64,000 nucleotides of DNA, taken from positions 186,335 to 250,334 of the forward strand of contig JACDQH010000001.1 in assembly GCA_018101195.1 (NCBI GenBank), given 5' to 3'. The DNA is from Rickettsiaceae bacterium H1. GTDB taxonomy: Bacteria; Pseudomonadota; Alphaproteobacteria; Rickettsiales; Anaplasmataceae. A program made the position numbers and the translations under genes. This document shows positions 44,236 through 52,094 of this stretch, piece after piece. The notes below the pieces were generated by a model, which had not been told where the DNA came from, ran no database searches, and saw only the letters and a program-made list of their open reading frames with translations. How positions within the stretch are numbered: the first letter of the stretch is position 1; every line of letters begins with the position of its first letter.

Positions 44236-44755
44236 TTACACGAGTGTCTCTTTCTGGTTTGTTGAGGCTTGTGTGGCTTCAGGATTTTGCACTGATGAAA
44301 CGCATTGTTGCTTGGTTTCTTCTTTTAATTTATCAAAAATTGCTTCGATTAGTTCTGCAGATATCGAATCAGATATTATACATTTTATTTTTTCTATTGT
44401 TTCTGAATTCATGCTATTGATGTCTTGAGTTATATGATCTCTTTCTTGTTGTAAGCTATTTGATATGCTTTTTCTTAATGTTGAGTCTTGGTAGGTCGCT
44501 TATCAAATTTCCTGCGTGTATAGCAAACAAGTTATTGATATAATTTTGCAATTTTTGTTTTGCTTCTATTTCTGCTTTGATAAAAAGCAATGTCGATAAA
44601 AATACAAATAATCCCCAGGAAATAATAAGTGAAATATCACTGTAAATATTATTTTTTTTACTCAAAATTAAAATTTTATAAGCAATAAGTGAGGAGATAG
44701 CAAAAAATATTGTAAAGCCGACAGCATAATAATAATTAGGTTTTTGCATAATCAC
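44236..44755 (-). pseudogene. Small two-helix membrane protein with probable C-terminal frameshift
   Basis: The intact part, 44456-44755, encodes 99 residues with two membrane helices (YYAVGFTIFFAISSLIAYKIL and SLIISWGLFVFLSTLLFI) and a helical tail ending at a stop. Immediately past a poly-A tract (A5 and flanking AAG codons near 44467-44476) another minus-strand frame stays open for about 75 codons. It reads SISNSLQQERDHITQDINS, SETIEKIKCIISDSISAE and EETKQQCVSSVQNPEATQ and stops at 44236. One indel in the A-run would fuse them into a protein of about 170 residues. No family is recognised. It may be a pseudogene, a phase-variable gene or two chance frames. Confidence 0.5.
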
Positions 44756-44880
44756 TTAGTTGTTTAGTTATTCTGGAATTAATATTATAAGATGTTTTGG
44801 TAAAATTTATGTTATCAAATTTGTGTAAAATCCATTTTTATATTACTATCTATATACATTAATCGTGTTATTTAGCTTTA

Positions 44881-45447
44881 ATGAAAAGTAATGAATTTAA
44901 AATAGGTGATAAGGTTGTTTATCCTTCACACAAAAGCATTGGAAGCATAATCGAGATATCGAAAGAAAAAATTGCCGATACCGAAGTTACGTTTTACAAG
45001 ATCGAATTTCAAAAAGACAATATGGTTCTTCACGTTCCCGTTAATGCGGCAATCGAATCGGGTTTACGTGTTTTAAATTCGAAAAATTATATAAGCGAGC
45101 ATGTGATACCGGTTCTCAGAGAGCCTTCAAGTAAAAAAGACGAAACTTGGAGGAATTGCTCTGGTGAATATGAGGCTAAATTAAATTCCGGTGATTTATC
45201 GTTAGTTGCGGAAATAATCCGTGATTTATGTGATAATGGAAATTTTACTTACAGTAAGCGTAATATATATGATTCGGCTCTTGATCGCTTAACTTCTGAA
45301 GTATCCTCTGTTTATGGTATTTCGTACGAAAGTGTAAAAAAACGATTGTTGATGATAAGAAACGGCCTTGCTCGTACGATAGAAGAGAGTGTAGGTAGCT
45401 CTGACAAAGAAATAGAAAAAGATTTAGAAAAAGAAACTCTTAGTTAA
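44881..45447 (+). CDS. CarD-family transcriptional regulator
   Basis: The 188-residue protein has the CarD/CdnL N-terminal RNA-polymerase-interacting domain (FKIGDKVVYPSHKSIGSIIEI, with FQKDNMVLHVPVNAAIESGLRVL). A helical C-terminal DNA-contact domain follows, containing RDLCDNGNFTYSKRNIYDSALDRLTSEVSSVYG. CarD proteins stabilise open complexes at promoters and are standard in alphaproteobacteria. No strong ribosome site precedes the ATG. It is a single gene ahead of pheT, from which a 115-bp gap separates it. Confidence 0.9.
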   Translation: MKSNEFKIGDKVVYPSHKSIGSIIEISKEKIADTEVTFYKIEFQKDNMVLHVPVNAAIESGLRVLNSKNYISEHVIPVLREPSSKKDETWRNCSGEYEAKLNSGDLSLVAEIIRDLCDNGNFTYSKRNIYDSALDRLTSEVSSVYGISYESVKKRLLMIRNGLARTIEESVGSSDKEIEKDLEKETLS

Positions 45448-45562
45448 TTTTTATTTATAAAATAAACAAAAAACTAAAATAATTTAGTTTGCTATCCGAT
45501 AATAAAATTTACAATTTTACCTGTGTTAAGGTATCTTTTTTTTCAGGATAAATAACATAAAA

Positions 45563-47881
45563 ATGAAATTTACACTTTCGTGGTTGAAAGATTATTTGGA
45601 AACTGATTGCGAATTACAAGAAATAACGGAAAAACTTACTGATATAGGCCTGGAAGTTGAAAAAGTAACAAAGGATAAAGCAGAATTTATTATCTCTCAA
45701 ATTATAGAAGTTAAAAAGCATACAGATGCTGATAGCTTAAACATTTGCATGGTGAATAACGGCGAAGAAGTGCTGCAAATAGTATGCGGAGCAAATAATG
45801 TTAAGGAAGGGATGAACGTAGTATTAGCAAAAGTCGGTAGTACTATCCCATCTAACGGTATGATAATAACAAAATCAAAAATCAGAGGTATAACCAGCTA
45901 CGGCATGCTTTGTTCTGCTGTCGAATTAGGAATAGGTAGTGATTCCGAAGGTATACTGCATTTGACAAATGAAGCGATAATAGGAGAAAGTTTTTTTACT
46001 ATCGATCCGGTAATAGAAATAGCAATTACGCCTAATAGAGGAGATTGTTTAGGTGTTTACGGTATTGCCAGGGATTTAGCTGCTAGCGGTATAGGTAAAT
46101 TAAAATCTTTTACAGTTCCTGATATTAATTTCATTGCAAAGGCATCGCCAATTAATGTAAAAATTAATAATATGAAAAGCTGTTCGTGCTTTATCGGTTG
46201 CTACGTTAAAGGAGTGAAAAATTCTGTTAGCCCGGATTGGATGCAAAAGCGTTTGCAAGTTATCGGATTAGAGCCCGTATCTTCATTGGTCGATATTACC
46301 AACTATTTGAATTTTACCTTTAATAGACCGATGCATGTTTACGATGCGGATAAGTTATCGGGAGATTTAATTGTTAAATCTGCCGCAAGCGGTGAGACGT
46401 TTAAGGCATTAAACGGAAAGAGTTACTGCTTGGACGAAAATGTTACCGTAATCACGGATAAAAAAGAAATACAAGCCATAGCAGGGGTTATCGGAAGTAT
46501 GGAAAGTTCTTGTACTTCGGATACGGAGAATATTTTGTTGGAATTGGCGTTGTTTAACCCGATATCTGTTGGTATAAGCAGCCGGAAGTTAGTGATAACT
46601 ACGGATGCGAGTTATAGATTCGAGCGTGGTCTTGATGATGATTTTGTTTTAAGCGGAGCAAAAATCGCTATAGATATGATTATGTCGATTTGTGGCGGTG
46701 AGCCTTACGAACTTGTTATTAGCGAAAAAGTGTCGAAAAAGAAAAATTTAATCCCGTTTAATTTACATAATTTGGAAAAAATTGCTGGATTTTCAATAGA
46801 TAAGAAAAAATCGGAAAAATTTTTAGAAAATTTGGGTTTTGCTTTTCAAGGAAATAATTTATTAGTTCCGTCTTGGCGTAACGATATTAATGGAGAGGCT
46901 GATATAGTCGAAGAAATACTTCGTATTAATGGTTACGGTAACATACCGCTGAATCCTTTTTCCAAGTTAAGCCAAGCCCAGGCGTCTAATAGGTCGAACC
47001 TTGCACTTAATAGAAATTTATTAACAATGCGAGGAATGTACGAAGTTATAACTTGGTCGTTTATGGATTCCAAGAAAGTAACCAGCAATCAAACGAGAAA
47101 TAATTTAATTGAAATAAAGAACCCGATTGCTAAAAATTTCAATGTTATGAGGCCTTGTATTGTTCATAATTTGATTGATGTTATGCAGAATAATTTCTCG
47201 CGAGATGAAGTCGGAATAGCTATTTTCGAAATAGGAATGATTTATTCCCGAAGCAATAGCGAAGAGTTAATTACCGGGTTAAGATCAGGTTTTAACGGTA
47301 AAAAGAATATATATGGGAGCAATCGTGAATATGATTTTTTTGACGTGAAAGCCGACGTGTTAGCGATATTGCAGCAATATAATATTGAAAATCCGCAGCT
47401 GACGAGAAATACGCCAGAATATTACCATCCCGGCAGGTCTGGGTGTTTTATGTTGGGGAAGACTGTTATTTCGTATTTTGGCGAGTTATTAGAACGTAAA
47501 AAACATAGGATAACAATATTTGAAATTTTTATAGAGCGAATTCCAAAAATTAAGAGAAAGAGAAGACAAAATAATTTTTCGATATATCAATCGGTAAATC
47601 GCGATTTCGGGTTTGTTGTTAAGGATGATGTTAGCGTAGGCGAAATGATTAGTGTTATTAAAACTAGCGATAAATCTGTAATTCAAGAAATTGATGTTTT
47701 TGATATACACAAGTCGAATGAGGAATTGGGAGAAGGAAAAAAGTCGGTAGCTGTATCGGTAAAGTTGCAAGCTTTAGATAAAACTTTAAGCGGAACTGAT
47801 ATTGAAAAAGTTCATGCAAAAATTATTAAAAACATCGAAAATAAACTTGGCGGAATACTTAGAAGGGATTACCGACTCTGA
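45563..47881 (+). CDS. pheT: Phenylalanyl-tRNA synthetase beta subunit
   Basis: The 772-residue protein has the expected order. An N-terminal tRNA-binding (OB) domain carries VCGANNVKEGMNVVLAKVGSTIP. The B3/B4 editing domain has ITPNRGDCLGVYGIARDLAA and LVDITNYLNF, the B5 domain ends VPSWRNDI.GEADIVEEILRINGY, and the catalytic-like core (YHPGRSG) follows. The C-terminal FDX-ACB domain has VNRDFGFVVKDDVSVGEM and RDYRL. Length is close to the family's ~800. The partner pheS, normally just upstream, is not in the window. The gene converges with fliN. Confidence 0.95.
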   Translation: MKFTLSWLKDYLETDCELQEITEKLTDIGLEVEKVTKDKAEFIISQIIEVKKHTDADSLNICMVNNGEEVLQIVCGANNVKEGMNVVLAKVGSTIPSNGMIITKSKIRGITSYGMLCSAVELGIGSDSEGILHLTNEAIIGESFFTIDPVIEIAITPNRGDCLGVYGIARDLAASGIGKLKSFTVPDINFIAKASPINVKINNMKSCSCFIGCYVKGVKNSVSPDWMQKRLQVIGLEPVSSLVDITNYLNFTFNRPMHVYDADKLSGDLIVKSAASGETFKALNGKSYCLDENVTVITDKKEIQAIAGVIGSMESSCTSDTENILLELALFNPISVGISSRKLVITTDASYRFERGLDDDFVLSGAKIAIDMIMSICGGEPYELVISEKVSKKKNLIPFNLHNLEKIAGFSIDKKKSEKFLENLGFAFQGNNLLVPSWRNDINGEADIVEEILRINGYGNIPLNPFSKLSQAQASNRSNLALNRNLLTMRGMYEVITWSFMDSKKVTSNQTRNNLIEIKNPIAKNFNVMRPCIVHNLIDVMQNNFSRDEVGIAIFEIGMIYSRSNSEELITGLRSGFNGKKNIYGSNREYDFFDVKADVLAILQQYNIENPQLTRNTPEYYHPGRSGCFMLGKTVISYFGELLERKKHRITIFEIFIERIPKIKRKRRQNNFSIYQSVNRDFGFVVKDDVSVGEMISVIKTSDKSVIQEIDVFDIHKSNEELGEGKKSVAVSVKLQALDKTLSGTDIEKVHAKIIKNIENKLGGILRRDYRL

Positions 47882-47918
47882 TTTTATAGAGGATTTAAGA
47901 TCGAGTTTTTATTATCAA

Positions 47919-48149
47919 TTAGAATAGTTGTGTGATTTTCACTCCTAGTCCGTTTTCGTTTGAAACCAATTCTCCTTTTGCTATTAGTTGATTATTAGCG
48001 TAAATATCGATTAAGTCTGTTACGGATTTGTCTAATGGAATTACCGAATCTGTTTTTATGGATTTGATTTCATTTACTGTCATTAACGATTTTCCTAGAA
48101 CAGCACAAAGTTCGACTTTAATTTGATCTATTATTTTACTGTCAGTCAC
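47919..48149 (-). CDS. fliN: Flagellar switch protein FliN (short, SpoA domain only)
   Basis: The 76-residue protein consists of one SpoA domain: KVELCAVLGKSLMTVNEIKSIKTDSVIPLDKSVTDLIDIYANNQLIAKGELVSNENGLGVKITQL. This is the C-terminal part of FliN, and the N-terminal extension of typical FliN (about 110-140 residues in total) is missing. FliN forms the C-ring and binds FliH-FliI export ATPase. The upstream gene on the same strand is fliH-like, 36 bp away, which fits. An SctQ-type T3SS protein is less likely given fliP and fliO. Confidence 0.85.
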   Translation of the reverse strand: MTDSKIIDQIKVELCAVLGKSLMTVNEIKSIKTDSVIPLDKSVTDLIDIYANNQLIAKGELVSNENGLGVKITQLF

Positions 48150-48185
48150 TGTTATTACCTTATTATATATTGGATAATATATCTT

Positions 48186-48758
48186 TTATTTCGTTTTTTT
48201 ATTTTCTAGAATGTTTTCTATTTTTCCGTTCTTCCACTCAATTATGCAATCTCCTTTTTTTATGTTACTTTCGCCGATTATTGAAAGTTTTTTACTATTT
48301 AGATTTTTTTTGATTTTTTCTACTAACTTGTTATTTATTTTAATTACTATATTTTCATTTATTTCCATTTCGATTTCGTGAGCAAAGTGTTCTATCACAT
48401 CGTAATATTTTTTTTCTATTGTTACACTTGCTAATTTTTCTCCTATTGATAACGCCAAGTCTGCAAACTGTTTTAATCTTCTTTTCTCATCGTTTTTGTT
48501 GGTTAATTTAATTAAATTGTTACTTATTTCTTTTAATAATTTGGGATATTCACTTTCTTGGTTTTTCTCGGCTTTTATAGCAAATTCTTTTTGTGCCTTT
48601 AAGTAACCTTTTTCAAAAGAATTTTTTTCTCGTTTTATTATTTCTTTCTCATTTATGACGTTTGTTTTGTTTTCTTCTATTTTTTGTTCGAATAGATATT
48701 TGAAGGTTTGTTGCATATGAAAATTATCGCTAAAAAATAATAAAAAAATTATTACCAA
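48186..48758 (-). CDS. fliH: FliH-like flagellar assembly protein
   Basis: The 190-residue protein has a long charged helix (EKEIIKREKNSFEKGYLKAQKEFAIKAEKN, about 40-70) with the EKGYxxA..E pattern of FliH. A C-terminal domain with LALSIGEKLASVTI and ESNIKKGDCIIEWKNGKIE is equivalent to the D...GGC.IE..G.I.. end of FliH/YscL. FliH regulates the FliI ATPase at the flagellar export base. The first ~15 residues are hydrophobic (MVIIFLLFF), so the start may be further in; an ATG at 48719 (MQQTFKYLFEQK) gives a more typical FliH. It sits upstream of fliN. Confidence 0.78.
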   Translation of the reverse strand: MVIIFLLFFSDNFHMQQTFKYLFEQKIEENKTNVINEKEIIKREKNSFEKGYLKAQKEFAIKAEKNQESEYPKLLKEISNNLIKLTNKNDEKRRLKQFADLALSIGEKLASVTIEKKYYDVIEHFAHEIEMEINENIVIKINNKLVEKIKKNLNSKKLSIIGESNIKKGDCIIEWKNGKIENILENKKTK

Positions 48759-48859
48759 TAATGCTATGAAAAAATTTTTTGAATAATTCTTACATTTTAT
48801 TCTTTTTTTAATATTCTTATTCTAAAATTAAAATATTTAATGCATGATAAGAGATAAAA

Positions 48860-49228
48860 ATGATAGATAAAGAATTTTACCCTGTATTTTCAAAAGTATT
48901 TTACACGCTGTTATTTATAAGCACATTTTTACTTATTCCTGATTTGCTTTTTGCTGGTAAAACTCCTACCACCACTCCCGGTAGTGATAATGCAATAAGG
49001 AAAGTAATATGTAACATAGTAGTTCAATTGACTGGGCCTATAGGTCAAGGGATTTCTACAATAGCAATAATATTTATCGGTATCGGGCTATTTATGGGAA
49101 AAATATCTTGGGGTTTGGCTTTAGGTATTACTATCGGTATTGCAATGTTGTTCGGTGCACAAACTATTGTGGAATGGGTCTCGGGAGGTAAAATTACTGC
49201 TTGCACATCTCAAAAAATAGGGCCATAA
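48860..49228 (+). CDS. virB2: VirB2-family pilin, copy 1
   Basis: The 122-residue precursor has a signal/anchor (FYTLLFISTFLLIPDLLFA). A mature pilin region follows with two hydrophobic segments, VVQLTGPIGQGISTIAIIFIGIGLFMGKISWGLALGITIGIAMLFGA, the TrbC/VirB2 pattern. Cys residues occur at the start of the mature part (RKVICNIV) and in the C-terminal tail (ITACTS). VirB2 is the major T4SS pilus subunit. It is the first gene of a plus-strand run that continues with a second virB2, virB4 and a virB6-like gene. Tandem virB2 paralogues are a known feature of Rickettsiales. Confidence 0.9.
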   Translation: MIDKEFYPVFSKVFYTLLFISTFLLIPDLLFAGKTPTTTPGSDNAIRKVICNIVVQLTGPIGQGISTIAIIFIGIGLFMGKISWGLALGITIGIAMLFGAQTIVEWVSGGKITACTSQKIGP

Positions 49229-49387
49229 AAAATCAGTATATTTATTAATTGATTGTATTGTTTTTACATTTACACGATAATTTATAAAATCTTCATGATC
49301 TGGTGTTAAGTTTGCAAATAATTTAGTTTATATATAAATATGTACTATAAGGCATGTTTAATACTTTATTAACAACAAGGAGCAATT

Positions 49388-49741
49388 ATGAGCGATTTTG
49401 TAACAAATGATACTGAAAAATTTTTTAATAGGTGGCTGTTTATAGTAACTGCCGTAGTCGGGTATTTTATACCATATATCTTACATGCAACTACTACCCC
49501 AACTCCTAACCCTATAGCGACGGTTGTCTGTAACGTAGTGACACAACTTACTGGTCCGATCGGGCAAGCGGTATCTACCGTTGCAGTGATTTTTATAGGA
49601 ATCGGTTTATTTATGGGAAAAATATCTTGGGGGCTTGCGCTTGGTATTGCCATCGGCATGGCGTTATTGTTTGGTGCCGAAAGTATAGTAGGATGGATTG
49701 GTGGAAACACTATTACATGTACTGGTGGTCAAGTAATATAA
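49388..49741 (+). CDS. virB2: VirB2-family pilin, copy 2
   Basis: The 117-residue protein is a close paralogue of the preceding gene. The shared core is QLTGPIGQ, FIGIGLFMGKISWGLALGI and the ending GG.ITC; the N- and C-termini differ. It has a hydrophobic N-terminal segment (WLFIVTAVVGYFIPYILHA) as signal. A strong AAGGAG ribosome site precedes the ATG, better than that of copy 1. The 159-bp gap between the copies may include its own promoter. Gene duplication with divergent surface tails fits antigenic diversification of the pilus. Confidence 0.92.
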   Translation: MSDFVTNDTEKFFNRWLFIVTAVVGYFIPYILHATTTPTPNPIATVVCNVVTQLTGPIGQAVSTVAVIFIGIGLFMGKISWGLALGIAIGMALLFGAESIVGWIGGNTITCTGGQVI

Positions 49742-49759
49742 GAAATTGTTTATGTGGTG

Positions 49760-52084
49760 ATGGTTATTTCTAAATTATTGCGTAGCTTTGAAAGGAAAAG
49801 TAACACGGGGATAAAATTAGAGAAACCATCATCAGATTCTATTCCTTATGCTTGTCATTATTCGCCTGACACAATACTTACGAAAAACGGTGAATTATTG
49901 CAAATTATTAGATTGGAAGATTTTCATTCCGATAGAGATGCTAGAGAAGATTTACGTTCTTCTATTGTTAAGAATATTAATGGAGATAACTTTGCCATTA
50001 CTATACATACGGTCAGAAGTAATAACTCAGTCTCTATTCCTTGGGATGATAAATATAAAAAAGGTTTTCCTTATGAACTTCACCAAAGCTGGAAAAATAG
50101 AAAAAAGTCACAAGTAGATTATACAAATCGAATTTATATTTCCGTAATTATCAGAGGCTTGAAAAATAAAATTAATTTAGTAAGTTTGCCGTTAAATTTT
50201 TCACTCACCTATTTAAAGGGTAAGCATGCTAAACATCTGGCAGCTCAGTATGAATTACTTTCTTCGGTCACAAATAATATTGTTAATGATTTAGAACATT
50301 TTTATGCTAAAAAGCTCACGGTAGACGATCAAGGGAATTCCGAACTTTTGGGTTTATTTCGTTCGTTTATAACGTTACTTGTTGATAAACAAAAATTTCC
50401 CTTACCTATGCAAGATGTGTCAGAGAAATTAATTAAAGATTATTTGTCTGTGTTTGGCTTCAATTCGTTTGAAGTGTTGTGTCAAGATGATAAAAGATTT
50501 GCATCGGTATTGGGGATAAAGCGTTATAGAGAAGTGGAAATTCGTTCTTTAAGCAGTGTGATGCACTTGAATATGGAATTTATTATAGCTGAAACTATAG
50601 ATTTTGATCTTAACGTCAGTCAATCAAAAAAGATCGAGTATCAGAGTTATTTATTCGATATTGGAAATCAAGAAGAGTTAAAGGAAATAACTCAATTAAA
50701 ACAATTTAACGATAAAGAAAAATGTGTAAATCACTACATTAACATAATTCCTATTGCTGGTTCGGTTAATGAATTGGAACGCTCGATTTCTTATTTGATT
50801 AACTCGTTTTCCGAATGTGGTTTGGCATTATTTCGCCATGATGTTTCGTTGGAAAGTGCTTTTTTGAATATTTTGCCTGCTAATTTCGCTTTTAGAACTT
50901 TATCCTACCTCAACGTAGTAGATAATATCGCAGGTTTAGCGCTACTTCATGCTTTTCATGCCGGTAATATAAAATGTAAGCAATGGGGTTATGCAATCAC
51001 GTTATTTTGGTCAATACATGATACTCCTTATTTTTTTAATTTTCATAATGATAACGGTCTGGGACATACTACTATAATAGGGCCGGTCAATTCTGGGAAA
51101 ACTGTGTTGCAAAACTTTATAATATCGGAATCACAAAAGATTGGCACTAGAACTTTTATTATTGATTATCAAATGAAATCAAAAATTTTCGTTAATGCCT
51201 TGGATGGTAATTATAAAAATCTTAGTAATAACGATATTAACTTATCGTACAATCCTTTTAAGATAGATGATTCTGCTGAAAATAAAAAGTTTGTCTCTAA
51301 CATCATCAAAACTATTTTCGGCAGCAGTGAAAGTATAACGGAAGAAGTTTGTAATAATATATTTTCATTAACTATTGAAAATCGAACCTTGGAAAATGTT
51401 CGCAAAGCAATGTTACCGTTAGGTGATGTTGTGGATAAATTATTTGGAAAAGAAGGTTTGTTGGCGTTGTTGTTATCGGAGAGTGAAAAAATTGATTTTT
51501 GGGATAATAAATCGATCGGGTTTGATATTAGTAATTTAAATCACGAGTTATCTATAATTTTAATATTAATAATTTTACATAAAATAGAATCTATTTTGGA
51601 CGGTAAGCCGACAATAATAGTATTGGAAGAAGCATGGAAAATTAACGGGTTATTTACTGATGAGAATATGTTGAACAGCTTTTTACTTCGTATGAGTAAA
51701 TTAAATTGTGTCGTGATATTTACTACCAGTGATATTGAAACTATATTATCTAGTAAATTTACTGAATATCTTAATAAAAATGTTGCTACTCAAATATTTC
51801 TTCCCGGTAATGTTGTTATGAATAAAAGTTATACAAAAGCGTTCGGTGTTACAAAAGAAGACATGTTTATGATAAGTAATTTACAAGGGCATAACAGGCA
51901 CTTTTTTCTAAAACAGGGTGATAGTTCGGTTGTATTGAAATTAGATGTATCGGATATGATCGAAAGTAAAGTTTTATCTGCTAACAAAAAGGACGTTGAA
52001 TACATGAGGCTGGCTATGGAAGAGATGAAAAGTGAGCAAGCTGAAGTTTGGTTGCCGATGTTTTACGATAAAACTAAAGAATAA
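49760..52084 (+). CDS. virB4: Type IV secretion ATPase VirB4
   Basis: The protein has about 774 residues and the CagE/TrbE/VirB4 layout: an N-terminal domain with the family segment HYSPDTILTKNGELLQIIRL, then a C-terminal ATPase. Walker A is IGPVNSGKTVLQN (about 441-453 from the ATG). The Walker B-like segment is TIIVLEEAWKI near 620, where the usual DEAW Asp is Glu. GHNRHFFLKQGDSSVVLKLDVS is at the C-terminus. The open frame begins with GTG GTG at 49754, but the ATG at 49760 is the likelier start. VirB4 energises pilus assembly and substrate transport. Rickettsiales often have a second, divergent VirB4; the altered Walker B suggests this may be that copy. Confidence 0.93.
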   Translation: MVISKLLRSFERKSNTGIKLEKPSSDSIPYACHYSPDTILTKNGELLQIIRLEDFHSDRDAREDLRSSIVKNINGDNFAITIHTVRSNNSVSIPWDDKYKKGFPYELHQSWKNRKKSQVDYTNRIYISVIIRGLKNKINLVSLPLNFSLTYLKGKHAKHLAAQYELLSSVTNNIVNDLEHFYAKKLTVDDQGNSELLGLFRSFITLLVDKQKFPLPMQDVSEKLIKDYLSVFGFNSFEVLCQDDKRFASVLGIKRYREVEIRSLSSVMHLNMEFIIAETIDFDLNVSQSKKIEYQSYLFDIGNQEELKEITQLKQFNDKEKCVNHYINIIPIAGSVNELERSISYLINSFSECGLALFRHDVSLESAFLNILPANFAFRTLSYLNVVDNIAGLALLHAFHAGNIKCKQWGYAITLFWSIHDTPYFFNFHNDNGLGHTTIIGPVNSGKTVLQNFIISESQKIGTRTFIIDYQMKSKIFVNALDGNYKNLSNNDINLSYNPFKIDDSAENKKFVSNIIKTIFGSSESITEEVCNNIFSLTIENRTLENVRKAMLPLGDVVDKLFGKEGLLALLLSESEKIDFWDNKSIGFDISNLNHELSIILILIILHKIESILDGKPTIIVLEEAWKINGLFTDENMLNSFLLRMSKLNCVVIFTTSDIETILSSKFTEYLNKNVATQIFLPGNVVMNKSYTKAFGVTKEDMFMISNLQGHNRHFFLKQGDSSVVLKLDVSDMIESKVLSANKKDVEYMRLAMEEMKSEQAEVWLPMFYDKTKE

Positions 52085-52094
52085 AACTTAAGTA

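Noticed and set aside
44219..44428. 69-codon plus-strand frame after the initiator tRNA
   Set aside because: The opposite strand here gives a more protein-like hydrophilic continuation of the small membrane protein, and the plus frame lacks a ribosome site.
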